This document shows, piece after piece, positions 44,701-52,458 of a stretch of DNA of 64,000 nt; position 1 is the first letter of the stretch, and each line of letters opens with the position of its first letter. The DNA comes from Flavobacterium sp. WV_118_3. GTDB taxonomy: Bacteria; Bacteroidota; Bacteroidia; Flavobacteriales; Flavobacteriaceae. The position numbers and the translations under genes are program-made. The stretch is taken from contig NZ_CP156060.1 of NCBI RefSeq assembly GCF_039778605.1, positions 169,501 to 233,500 of the forward strand, in the 5' to 3' direction. A model generated the notes under the pieces. That model was not told the DNA's origin. It did no database searches and worked only from the letters and a program-made list of their open reading frames with translations.

Positions 44701-47484
44701 TGTACGTTTAAAACTAATGTCCTTAAATTTTACAAAGCCATGTTTGTGGTCTAGATCTTTTAGGATATCTATTGTTAGCGAAACACCTCCCTGTTTAATG
44801 ATGTCGGTAAAATAGCTTAATTCTTTAAAAATAGTCAAATCGGCATTTTGATAGCTGGTAATATAGACGTCATTATGGGTTAATTCGTAATAATCTCCTA
44901 ACCCGGTTATTAAATCCAAATGCTGTTGAATAAAAAGGCCTGTTTTTTCCAGACTTTCGAAACTTACGAAACCGATATTAGAATCATAAAAAGTGTATGT
45001 GTCTCCTTTAAGACTCAAGGTCATTCCGTGATTGGGTGTAACCAGCAAAAAGCGGCTGTCTTTTTGAAAAGGGAGCTTTGTTATTGCAGTGGCTAATTGG
45101 TCTACAGAAGCAGTTCCGGCATTTTTGAATAGTGTCTCTTTTTCATCAAAAAAGACGGCATTTACAGATCGGTTTAGGTTTCTTAATTGTTCTGAAAACT
45201 GTTTGTAAAGTTGTGTATCAGCTACTGATAGTGTATTGTCCAATCTGTTTTGCTGTAATGCGGATACTGCTGCTATATCGGCTGCGAAAATATCGTTGGC
45301 GTTTAAGTCGTCAGTTAATCCCTGAAGTATGGATAATCCCAAGCATAAACCTTCCGGATATTCAAAGGATGATAACAAGAGATCTTGCGGTATGAATTGT
45401 AACGTTTTGGATTCATGGTTGTTGGCTAATTGATAAAAATGCAGGGCTTTGGTTTCAAAATATTCCTGAAACTTTAGTACGCGTTGAATCCGCCTGAAAA
45501 GTACATTCTCGGCCTCCGAATACAGATAGTCATAAGCGGAAGAGTTTATTAGTTCAATAGCATTTTGTATCGAGACCGTAGGATAACGATTTGCTAAATA
45601 AAGCGCATAATCAGGAAAAAGTTCTTGTATTTGGACTGATTCCAGAAATGAAGCTGTAGAGCGATTGTATCGTGAAGCAAAAAAATCGTATAAGGTTAAT
45701 CGTATTGCTGTTGGTCCGCATAAATCATCATTATTGTTGTCACTATTATTCATGAATCGTCCCAAGCGATATTGACATTGGGCTTCTATTGTCATGTTTT
45801 TTAAGTTAGTAGATTCAGCATCCAAATAATGGTAAAAAGTAGTAAAAAAGGTGGTATCTCTGTAAGCTCTTAAACTTTCAATTGTTCTGTGGATGGATAA
45901 AGCAGGTAGTATAAACTCAATTTTTGTGTTAGTCTCAATTACATGTTCTATGATCGCCTGTAGTCCGGCAGAATCGGAACGAGAACTAACGACTTGACGG
46001 GAAGTATAATACTGTTGTGGGAGATAGGCTCCATCTGTTAGTTTGACATAATCTTTAAAAATAGAGTTTCGTTCAATGGTTTTAAAAAAACCTTCAATAG
46101 GCACCCCTTCTATTGCCGACCATATTGAGTCGATTATTACCTGATCTTCCACACTTGAATTATTATAACAGAGATCGGGAGTTTGTGTAGATTGGTGTAT
46201 TTTTAGTTCTACAGTACGTTCTTTAATTGCTCCCAGTACTAATCTATGATCTTTACAGATGTTAATAATTCGAGGTTCCTCTTGTCCCGGAACGGGAACT
46301 TCTCTCAGCACATGTAATTCAATTATATTCATTATACTCTGGTTAAATTCAGGTAAAGTGCCGGTCTCAATGATGTTTCCGCCTTGTAATTTTAATACCA
46401 TTAAACTGAGAAGATTATGGGCACATCGATAATCCATACGTAATAATAGCTCCCGATTGTAGTAACGATCTAATTCGGGTACTGCTCCGAAAGCATCCTG
46501 TACGTCATTTAAGGAAAAATTAGGGTATTTTCCGGTAAATTCACTCCGAATCATATCTAGTCGTTCGTGATAGAGAGTTGTTTTTTGGGCGTAATTTTCT
46601 AGTAATTCTCTAGGAACATTTAATTGTTCTGCCATGAATTGTAAGCGCAATCTGTCCCACTGTTCACGAGGCTGATCTTTGATGAAATGATAGGCGTTGT
46701 CTTGAAGAAGAATTCCTTCTGATGCAATGTCGGCTTTAAACGCCTCGATATAAGCACGGGTTTCTATTTCTAATTGCATATGTTCCTCTAATAGGGTTGC
46801 ATGCTGTAGTAATAATGCAAGAGTCGGATTCTGAAGATAGGCCTGATGTATTTGTACTATTTGTTCTTCTATAGTTTTGAACCGTTCCAGATCAGCTATT
46901 CTTTCCGGATGTAAGTTTCTCCATTTTTCTATTGCTTGACGAGTGGCGGTCTTATAGATTTCAACATATAAATCATATACAAGATAATTATTTTGATCTA
47001 TCCACAAACGGATGGTAGAAGGATTGGGCTTTCTGCTTTGGGCTATTATCCAGGCTTCTATATTTCCCATATCGTATCCCGTAAAAGTAGGCGAGATGTT
47101 TACCAAATGAAATACATCTTCCACATCGGGATGCTGAATCCCTAAAGCAAGAATGTTCCGCTGTACAATGGACTTCTCACCCTGAAAGATAGTATTGTAC
47201 ATTAGAAGGGTAAGGGGAGAGTTAAAGAGTTCTTGAATAAAAGTAAGGGTCACATTTTCTGTAACTTCGAGATCGTTATGAATTGTAGATAATAACTTAA
47301 AACCTTCTTCTCCTTGCCGTTGGAGATCGGGTAACGCATGATAAGTACCCAGATGCTCTCTAAGCGATGTAAATATCGGACTATTACAATATTCTTTAAG
47401 TCTTTCTCGAAGTTCGGGTGTTTGCGATAAGTCTATAATCTGGCTTACGAAATCATCCCAAGTAATAACTGCCGGTGTTAACAT
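41728..47484 (-). CDS. Giant C58-protease and TcdA/TcdB-pore-like toxin/effector candidate
   Basis: The 1,918-residue protein has no signal peptide and no T9SS sorting domain. Layout: residues 1-690 are mostly helical and unassigned, with no clear D-x-D glycosyltransferase site. Residues ~700-850 carry a C58/YopT-type triad, with Cys714 in EGLCLGLS, His819 in TPNHG and Asp834 in FYDSNIG. The Cys-His (105) and His-Asp (15) spacings are close to those I recall for lymphostatin LifA/Efa1. Residues ~1100-1290 have strongly hydrophobic stretches (1106-1120, 1187-1213, 1232-1275) like the TcdA/TcdB pore region. Residues ~1455-1610 hold glycine/asparagine repeats (GGTGNNILDLS, GGSNKPNNF, GRGGGNTY) resembling degenerate RTX. 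The remaining ~300 residues are beta-rich. It may act as a delivered toxin, but the target and secretion route are unknown. A sampled 60-base line has 15 G/C, against 24 in mpl. Confidence 0.65.
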   Translation of the reverse strand: MLTPAVITWDDFVSQIIDLSQTPELRERLKEYCNSPIFTSLREHLGTYHALPDLQRQGEEGFKLLSTIHNDLEVTENVTLTFIQELFNSPLTLLMYNTIFQGEKSIVQRNILALGIQHPDVEDVFHLVNISPTFTGYDMGNIEAWIIAQSRKPNPSTIRLWIDQNNYLVYDLYVEIYKTATRQAIEKWRNLHPERIADLERFKTIEEQIVQIHQAYLQNPTLALLLQHATLLEEHMQLEIETRAYIEAFKADIASEGILLQDNAYHFIKDQPREQWDRLRLQFMAEQLNVPRELLENYAQKTTLYHERLDMIRSEFTGKYPNFSLNDVQDAFGAVPELDRYYNRELLLRMDYRCAHNLLSLMVLKLQGGNIIETGTLPEFNQSIMNIIELHVLREVPVPGQEEPRIINICKDHRLVLGAIKERTVELKIHQSTQTPDLCYNNSSVEDQVIIDSIWSAIEGVPIEGFFKTIERNSIFKDYVKLTDGAYLPQQYYTSRQVVSSRSDSAGLQAIIEHVIETNTKIEFILPALSIHRTIESLRAYRDTTFFTTFYHYLDAESTNLKNMTIEAQCQYRLGRFMNNSDNNNDDLCGPTAIRLTLYDFFASRYNRSTASFLESVQIQELFPDYALYLANRYPTVSIQNAIELINSSAYDYLYSEAENVLFRRIQRVLKFQEYFETKALHFYQLANNHESKTLQFIPQDLLLSSFEYPEGLCLGLSILQGLTDDLNANDIFAADIAAVSALQQNRLDNTLSVADTQLYKQFSEQLRNLNRSVNAVFFDEKETLFKNAGTASVDQLATAITKLPFQKDSRFLLVTPNHGMTLSLKGDTYTFYDSNIGFVSFESLEKTGLFIQQHLDLITGLGDYYELTHNDVYITSYQNADLTIFKELSYFTDIIKQGGVSLTIDILKDLDHKHGFVKFKDISFKRTELAAMGCQYNLNPVDEKTPFEDSDFWDKVSFNAQKLYRFIYNHEIDTVTIDRLKTLEANGKLPTDGGVLLAAYLTDGKATGHTEPLHYDILRSAEQIADAFDRFSIKLDNLLDNLGLNLENYKFKNSNIKKLDDHFYQTTLVHKKTGKEVSLSLDCTEFERIVNNHVNTLAEATEPAVVLGGVGLGLMGLIRGATALRGGHGSSYDIVSVALGGKQLADAILGTVAMTIIEDSLAESGTIFTFSIEGTIANLCERTALQVGGIVGKLLTSISIFLKLPLIGLNIWGLYEDVTYLNSSEGSQRAVAISQLVIDSIVAALTLASFAVPEVAVPVLIISALGLGIDALVQNLANAHERYYQFIKWQDNMRAFANLKSNKPAPGVIDLSRNQILGNIKLTLTDNEKKPYQLSYTKSCDNAFHYGHHPDKTPEQVRKEVDYGYPSTSPIPPFAREEFINPDNLPFSIGSGIIQLVILGFGTRFQLMSQVEYISDWLLYDDRNKRQSSGYWETFYTAPEYNSIQQDGLSCEVTGNNGDNIFMIPNIIDWSDPEKASETIERFASYQFTIDTGLGNNTVTFGQTGTYELIGGTGNNILDLSQLQLNFKVDLDITNYQDIYDGGRYATAIKASITNFNTVKCPAFNFNLHREATIRGGSNKPNNFIVGKNSQVTIYGRGGGNTYIVSEIPLRKLEYAQEIKLYLQPPVTANDDHSNITVERIHFEDYKLLYFSNVTFLLDTKLTPVLSLEGIILQSIYIEGFTLVDNAITNVLFSTKDGFSFYYDDNLKKGVVTQVDFDKWNLYNEEMFKQTFDFHFFSTIYKEKFVLADDVVCINKAGTLFMNQSNKKGILFANLKTEIITIPKEFKEFSWTVATNHAIHTISIQNFMCNTEKPMIVFDGHSLINIKNTIDLSDFGKTYTLVVSKQRNALLVTLINTDPNEQLIIFFKDIFNQNITQAIANSDIVLRRDTNNVLKISALLELCKNYIHETLTIPFVV

Positions 47485-47948
47485 AAATCTGAAATTTTAA
47501 GTTTATAATGAATGTGATATAATGTATAACTTATTCTTTTTTGAAGGGATTTGTCTTTAAGAGGAGGGAAAACCAGAGTTGTTTTGGTATGTACGTACTG
47601 ATCGTATTTTAAGACGAAGTCGCTAACTTAGATTTTTAAATTCGAGGAAAATCACTATAATCTTACGATTGTTAATAACTTGTTTAAAGAGAAATACTCA
47701 AATGTAGATTTGTTTGTTGTAACTTTTTGAGGTTTATTTGAATTGTCCTTTTATTTTAAATAATTGTCTATGAAAAGGTTTGTTTATTGCGATCTCTTGT
47801 CTGTTTTAAAAGGGAATTAAAGGGGAAAATGTGGCTGTTATTGGGTAGGTTAGGAATAGAAAAACCAGAAAAAAAATCATAACTTTATTTTATTAGAGAA
47901 ACGGATTTTAAGCCAAACTAGTATTGTAAGCAAATAAATATACGCCAA
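47485..47948. other. 464-base gap upstream of the toxin-like gene, no gene seen
   Basis: This AT-rich stretch separates the divergent toxin-like gene and radC. It holds no frame of convincing length and no tRNA or mobile-element end. A minus-strand TACATTTG box (47706-47699) could serve the toxin-like gene with a leader over 200 bases, but no TTG was found at the right distance upstream. Confidence 0.5.
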
Positions 47949-48647
47949 ATGGAAATAATCAATTACATCCCAATTAAAGACTGGGCTCCTTCCGATCAGC
48001 CCCGAGAAAAACTAATCGAAAAAGGTAGAACCAATTTAAGTAACACCGAATTACTAACCATCCTGATACGATCCGGTAGTGAAAAAGAAAGCGCCCTGGA
48101 TCTTTCCAAAAAAATTATGAGCAGTGCGGGTAATAACTTAAACACCCTAGGGAAACTATCCGTAAAGCAATTAATGTCCTTTAAAGGTATTGGGCAAGCC
48201 AAAGCAGTAACCATAATAGCCGCTTTGGAATTAGGGAGAAGAAGAAAAGCAGAAGCAAGTAAATGGAACCTCCCGATTATTATGTCCAGCAGATCCGTTT
48301 TCGCAATCATGCAACCCATCATCGGAGAACTGGGCCATGAAGAATTCTGGATTCTCCTTTTAGACAATTCTAATAAATTAATTCATAAATACCAAATCAG
48401 TAAAGGCGGTTTGACCGCTACTCTCGTAGATCCAAGACTAATCTTTAAAACAGCACTCGAACATAGCGCAACCGGTGTGATCCTGACTCATAATCACCCT
48501 TCGGGATCTCTAAAAGCCAGTGAAACCGATATTAATATTACCTATAAACTAAAAGAAGCCGGAGATTATCTCGATATCATGGTACTCGATCATATTATCG
48601 TAACCGAAAGCGAATACTTTAGTTTTCGGGATGAAAGATTACTCTAA
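47949..48647 (+). CDS. radC: RadC-family JAB/MPN-domain protein
   Basis: The 232-residue protein has an N-terminal helix-hairpin-helix-like part (SNTELLTILIRSGS, then FKGIGQAKAVTI near 78-89) and the RadC JAMM metal motif HNHPSG (His181, His183) with upstream Glu131. RadC is annotated as a DNA-repair protein, but its true role is unresolved. Its last 9 bases overlap the 3' end of the convergent Fur-family gene, leaving no room for a terminator between them. Confidence 0.92.
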   Translation: MEIINYIPIKDWAPSDQPREKLIEKGRTNLSNTELLTILIRSGSEKESALDLSKKIMSSAGNNLNTLGKLSVKQLMSFKGIGQAKAVTIIAALELGRRRKAEASKWNLPIIMSSRSVFAIMQPIIGELGHEEFWILLLDNSNKLIHKYQISKGGLTATLVDPRLIFKTALEHSATGVILTHNHPSGSLKASETDINITYKLKEAGDYLDIMVLDHIIVTESEYFSFRDERLL

Positions 48648-49052
48648 GGCATTACATTCCGGACAAACCCCACTAATTAAAATTTGCTGCTCCCGAACAG
48701 TATATCCGGAAGGTAAATTAATCCGGATAGCAATAGAATCCATACAAGTTGTTTTTTTACATTTTTCACAACTAAAGTGAACATGATCGTGATTGTGTTG
48801 TGACTGATCTTTGGATTCACATTCCTTACATAAGGCATATTGAATAACCCCATCAAGGTTTGTAATTCTGTGGAGTTTTCCCTCGTCAACGAGTCGGTCC
48901 AATGCCCGGTATATTGTAACCCTGTCATATGTGTTTCCAAAATGATTGTGGAAATCTTTATGGGCTAAGGCCGTATTTTGTGCCTTTAATAGCTCTAGTA
49001 TCGCAGTTTTGGTGCCTGAGCTACGTTCTCTTTTGATTTTTTTTTCAGCCAT
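48639..49052 (-). CDS. Fur-family transcriptional regulator (probable zinc regulator)
   Basis: The 137-residue protein has the Fur winged-helix domain (about 1-75, with DRVTIYRALDRLVDEGKLHRI). Its C-terminal dimerisation domain has two structural-zinc Cys pairs: Cys95/Cys98 in SCEKC and Cys130/Cys133 in CPEC. Additional Cys75, Cys78, Cys103 and a His-rich run (QHNHDHVHF, about 85-93) supply metal sites. The neighbouring divergent zinc-uptake-like genes suggest a Zur-type role, but Fur or Per-type alternatives cannot be excluded from sequence. It is divergent from the ABC cluster and overlaps radC at its 3' end. Confidence 0.85.
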   Translation of the reverse strand: MAEKKIKRERSSGTKTAILELLKAQNTALAHKDFHNHFGNTYDRVTIYRALDRLVDEGKLHRITNLDGVIQYALCKECESKDQSQHNHDHVHFSCEKCKKTTCMDSIAIRINLPSGYTVREQQILISGVCPECNALE

Positions 49053-49079
49053 CTTTAAAATGAACAGGTTGTGCTATTG

Positions 49080-49110
49080 TTTTGTAAGCCTTTGCAACAA
49101 AATTACAAAA
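49080..49110 (-). promoter_or_regulatory. Inverted repeat over the promoter of the Fur-family gene
   Basis: TTTTGTAA (49080-49087) and TTACAAAA (49103-49110) are 8-base perfect arms 15 bases apart; a TTGCAA palindrome (49092-49097) sits at nearly the same centre. On the minus strand TAATTTTG (49105-49098) matches a -7 box, so the repeat overlaps a likely promoter. It could be an autoregulatory metal-regulator site. Confidence 0.5.
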
Positions 49111-49240
49111 AATCAAAATACGATGCTTTGGTCTCGGAAAGGCTCTTTTTTAAAACGAATAGATAGTGCAACTGATATAAGAAACACAGGCTTTTTAGTT
49201 ATAATATTCATAATAAAAAGAACAGGAACTAATTTTTTGT

Positions 49241-49248
49241 TATTTTTG
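49241..49248 (+). promoter_or_regulatory. -7 element of the probable ABC-cluster promoter
   Basis: TATTTTTG matches TAnnTTTG. No good -33 TTG is visible. Transcription would begin just before the hairpin at 49262. Confidence 0.35.
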
Positions 49249-49261
49249 ATTGGTTTAGTAT

Positions 49262-49290
49262 AAATAGCTCTTTCAAGAGCTATTTTTTTC
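49262..49290 (+). terminator. Intrinsic-terminator-like hairpin in the leader of the zinc-type ABC genes
   Basis: AAATAGCTCTT pairs with AAGAGCTATTT around a 2-base loop, followed by a T-run on the plus strand. No plus-strand gene ends just upstream, so it either stops radC read-through across the Fur gene or lies in the leader of the ABC operon. Confidence 0.7.
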
Positions 49291-49332
49291 TTTTAAAAAA
49301 GACCATATTGCACCTATTAAAAGCATTTGATA

Positions 49333-49962
49333 ATGATTGCTACTAAAAATATTACGTTCTCATACGGAAAAGGGACTTCTTTTGTATTTCCCGATATTAG
49401 TTGTTCCGATGGCGATACCATATTAATTACCGGTGGATCCGGAAAAGGAAAGACAACATTGTTACATCTTTTGGGGGGACTTTTACGACCTCAGGCAGGC
49501 GAAATCCTTATAAATACTACCGATATTGGAATATTATCTGAAAAAAAACTGGATCATTTCAGAGGGAAGAATATCGGGCTGGTTTTGCAACAATCCTATT
49601 TTATAGCGTCATTGTCTGTATTGGAAAATGTAGCATTAGCTTCCTGGCTGGCTTCGGGTAAGCAACAAATCGAAAAGGCTAAACAGTTATTAGAACATCT
49701 TGACCTTGAAAATCATATTCATAAATTGCCTTCCCAACTCAGTATCGGTCAGCAGCAACGGGTTTCGATTGCCAGAGCGTTAATCAACGAACCAAAAGTG
49801 CTTCTGGCAGACGAACCGACTTCGAGTCTGGACGATGAAAATGCACTTAAAGTTGCCGATTTATTGGATAATCTGGCCAAAGAATACCGATCGGCACTAG
49901 TAATTGTGACACATGATTCCCGATTAAAACAACGCTTTACCAATCAAATTACATTGTCATGA
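49333..49962 (+). CDS. ABC transporter ATP-binding protein (MacB/LolD-like; Zrg-type zinc system candidate)
   Basis: The ATG at 49333 (MIATKNITFSYG) is chosen over an in-frame TTG at 49327. The protein of 209 residues has Walker A (GGSGKGKTT, about 36-44), signature LSIGQQQR (about 136-143) and Walker B LLADEPTSSLDD. It resembles ATPases that partner FtsX-like permeases. Its end overlaps the permease start by four bases (ATGA). With the permease and the following DUF3299-like protein it matches the ZrgBCE part of the Vibrio zinc-regulated zrgABCDE locus as I recall it; no ZrgA homologue is seen. Confidence 0.85.
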   Translation: MIATKNITFSYGKGTSFVFPDISCSDGDTILITGGSGKGKTTLLHLLGGLLRPQAGEILINTTDIGILSEKKLDHFRGKNIGLVLQQSYFIASLSVLENVALASWLASGKQQIEKAKQLLEHLDLENHIHKLPSQLSIGQQQRVSIARALINEPKVLLADEPTSSLDDENALKVADLLDNLAKEYRSALVIVTHDSRLKQRFTNQITLS

Positions 49963-51203
49963 TTACAAAATTAGCCTGGAGAAATACGTGGTTTAAACCT
50001 CTCAGTACAACGCTCAGCATTATTTTGCTAACAGCCAGTGTAGCGATTATCACTGTATTAATTCTGTTGCAAAAACAATTTGAAGAAAAATTTTCGAGCA
50101 ATGCCGATGGAATCGATTTGGTTTTAGGCGCGCAGGGAAGTCCGTTACAACTTATTTTATCTTCCGTATATCAGGTGGATGCGCCTACCGGTAATATCGA
50201 TTATCAGGAAGCCAAAAAATGGATGACGAACCCTTTTGTAAAGACTGCCATTCCACTGGCTTTTGGCGATAATTACCACGGCTTTAAAATTGTTGGAACC
50301 ACTACCGATTATATGGAAAAGTATGCTGCAAAAGTAGTGTCGGGTAAAGCCTTTGAAAAGGATTTTGAGGTTGTTGTAGGAAGTGAAGTGGCTAAAAAAC
50401 TAAACCTGAAAGCCGGTGATAAATTTTTTGGTTCCCATGGCGATGCCGAAGAAGGCGAGGTCCATGAAGAGCATGCGTATCATATCGTTGGCGTATTATC
50501 GGAAACCGGAAAGGTAATCGATAATCTGATTCTTTCGAATATCCAGAGTGTTTGGGCGATGCACGATTCGCATGAACATGACGAAGCCGAAATGCACGAT
50601 CACGATCACGCGGAAGCCGATCATCATCACGATGCGGTTGTGATTAGTGAGGAAGGAAAAGAGATTACCGCTGTTTTATTGAAATTCCGAAATAAAATGG
50701 GTATTGTAACCTGGCCGCGAATGATTCCGCAAAATACCAAAATGCAGGCGGCTTCACCGGCTATTGAAATCAATAGACTGTTTACTTTGTTTGGTGTCGG
50801 ACTTCAGGCTTTGCAATATCTGGCGTATGGGATCATGCTGATATCCGGAATCAGTATTTTTATTGCTTTATATAATACATTAAAAGAACGAAAATATGAA
50901 TTTGCCTTGTTACGGGTAAACGGAGCAACTCGTTTTCAATTGCTGTATCTGGTCGTTATTGAGAGTTTGATCTTATGCGTACTAGGTTATCTTTCCGGCA
51001 CAATAGTTGGAAGAGTAGCATTACTGTTTATTTCCGGTTCCTCCGAAGAAGAATTCAAAATGGCATTTAATCCTTTTGAGTTTGTTTGGGAAAAAGAAGG
51101 ATTTTTATTTTTACTAACTATATTTGTCGGTGTTTTAGCAGCTGTTATCCCGGCTGTTAAGGCCTATAAACTTAATATTTCAAAAACTTTGGCCAATGCG
51201 TAA
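49959..51203 (+). CDS. FtsX-like ABC permease with a histidine-rich loop
   Basis: The 414-residue protein has the MacB/FtsX topology: an N-terminal transmembrane segment (about 17-37), a large extracytoplasmic domain, and three C-terminal segments (about 285-310, 325-360 and 380-405). Between residues 202 and 224 is a loop with nine histidines among Asp and Glu (HDHDH and DHHHD blocks). This suggests metal binding, consistent with zinc handling. It overlaps both the ATPase gene and, by 8 bases, the following gene, so the three are co-translated. Confidence 0.85.
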   Translation: MITKLAWRNTWFKPLSTTLSIILLTASVAIITVLILLQKQFEEKFSSNADGIDLVLGAQGSPLQLILSSVYQVDAPTGNIDYQEAKKWMTNPFVKTAIPLAFGDNYHGFKIVGTTTDYMEKYAAKVVSGKAFEKDFEVVVGSEVAKKLNLKAGDKFFGSHGDAEEGEVHEEHAYHIVGVLSETGKVIDNLILSNIQSVWAMHDSHEHDEAEMHDHDHAEADHHHDAVVISEEGKEITAVLLKFRNKMGIVTWPRMIPQNTKMQAASPAIEINRLFTLFGVGLQALQYLAYGIMLISGISIFIALYNTLKERKYEFALLRVNGATRFQLLYLVVIESLILCVLGYLSGTIVGRVALLFISGSSEEEFKMAFNPFEFVWEKEGFLFLLTIFVGVLAAVIPAVKAYKLNISKTLANA

Positions 51204-51741
51204 AAAATCAATAGTAATCATAGCCCTTACGGCACTGCTTTTAGTCCTGGAATACTGCTATACTCCGGATAAAGCTCAGCATAATGCAACTGCAGATATA
51301 AAAGTGGAAAAAGCAGGATTTGGGAGTTTTACCCATAATCGTAACACTGCAGTACTGGTAAATCCGGATACGCTTACCTGGAAATTACTGGGCGACATTA
51401 AATATGTGAAAAAGCAACATAAGACATATGGAGAAGTTATGTTTCCGCAGGTAAATGCGAAACTTAAACTAACCAATAAAAAGCGTATTGTGATGAGCGG
51501 GTTCATTATCCCGATCGATAATAAATCCTATGCGTTAAGTAAAAATGTGTTTGCGTCTTGTTTCTTTTGTGGTAAATCCGGTCCGGAAACCATTATGGGA
51601 ATTAAATTTAAAGGTGAAACCCCAAAATTAAAAACCGACCAGTATGTAACACTGGAAGGGAATTTCCGTTATAACGATGCTGATGTGGAAGACTGGGTAT
51701 ATCATGTAGATGATGCCATTATCGTTAAAGGAGCCAAATAA
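51196..51741 (+). CDS. Exported DUF3299-like protein with a C-x-x-C pair
   Basis: The 181-residue protein begins with a signal-anchor-like segment (about 5-20) and ends with a domain carrying GFIIPIDN, then ASCFFCGKSGPE with Cys122/Cys125, and QYVTLEGNF, as in DUF3299 proteins found with Zrg-type transporters. The C-x-x-C may hold metal or be redox-active. A lipobox is not convincing because Tyr precedes the Cys. It is the last overlapping gene of the cluster. Confidence 0.75.
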   Translation: MRKKSIVIIALTALLLVLEYCYTPDKAQHNATADIKVEKAGFGSFTHNRNTAVLVNPDTLTWKLLGDIKYVKKQHKTYGEVMFPQVNAKLKLTNKKRIVMSGFIIPIDNKSYALSKNVFASCFFCGKSGPETIMGIKFKGETPKLKTDQYVTLEGNFRYNDADVEDWVYHVDDAIIVKGAK

Positions 51742-51750
51742 AATACAAGC

Positions 51751-52440
51751 ATGAGATTTACGAATAAAACCGATATTTTTTTCGATCTGGATCATACCCT
51801 TTGGGATTTTGAAAAAAATTCTGCGCTAGCTTTCGAGGCAATCTTTGAAAAGCATGCAATGCCCATTTCGATGGAAACTTTTCTGGAATACTATATCCCG
51901 ATTAATTTTAAATACTGGAAACTATATCAGGAAGAAAAAATTACACAACAGGAATTGCGGTATTCCCGTTTTAGAGAAGTATTCGACTTGTTACAATATC
52001 CAATCGACGATGCGAAAATCAATCTTTTAGCACAGGAATATATCTGGTATCTGCCGAAGTTCAATCACCTTTTCGATGGTGCTATCGAAATCCTGGATTA
52101 TTTAAAACCAAAATACAACCTGCATATCATTACTAACGGATTCCATGAAGTTCAGGAAGGGAAGCTCAAAAATGCCAATATCGATCATTATTTTATTACG
52201 ATAACCAATTCGGAAAAAGCCGGAGTTAAAAAGCCCAATCCGAAGATTTTCGAGTTTGCCTTGGATCTTGCCCGAACCGATAAAGATAAAAGCGTTATGA
52301 TTGGCGATAGTATGGAAGCCGATATCGAAGGGGCTTTAAATGTGGGACTTGATGCCATCTTTTTTAGTGAATCCGACTATGGAGATGCTTTAAAAGTACC
52401 ACAGGTGCGTCATTTGTTAGAACTTAAAAAAATACTTTAA
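51751..52440 (+). CDS. yjjG: YjjG-type HAD nucleotidase (noncanonical pyrimidine nucleotidase)
   Basis: The 229-residue HAD hydrolase has motif I FFDLDHTLWDF (about 9-19, nucleophile Asp11), motif II IITNG (about 127-131), the motif III Lys in VKKPNPKIF and motif IV GDSMEADIEGA. YjjG-type enzymes dephosphorylate noncanonical nucleoside monophosphates as house-cleaning. It starts 9 bases after the DUF3299-like gene but is probably functionally separate. Confidence 0.88.
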   Translation: MRFTNKTDIFFDLDHTLWDFEKNSALAFEAIFEKHAMPISMETFLEYYIPINFKYWKLYQEEKITQQELRYSRFREVFDLLQYPIDDAKINLLAQEYIWYLPKFNHLFDGAIEILDYLKPKYNLHIITNGFHEVQEGKLKNANIDHYFITITNSEKAGVKKPNPKIFEFALDLARTDKDKSVMIGDSMEADIEGALNVGLDAIFFSESDYGDALKVPQVRHLLELKKIL

Positions 52441-52458
52441 ATAGTAAACCAAACCAAT

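Noticed and set aside
48946..49263. A 105-codon plus-strand frame across the Fur promoter
   Set aside because: It overlaps the Fur-family gene and its promoter, has no coherent protein character and ends at the hairpin; it is most likely noncoding.
50568..50634. Histidine-rich run as a possible low-complexity sequencing artefact
   Set aside because: The frame stays open on both sides and the run fits a metal-binding loop in this transporter type.
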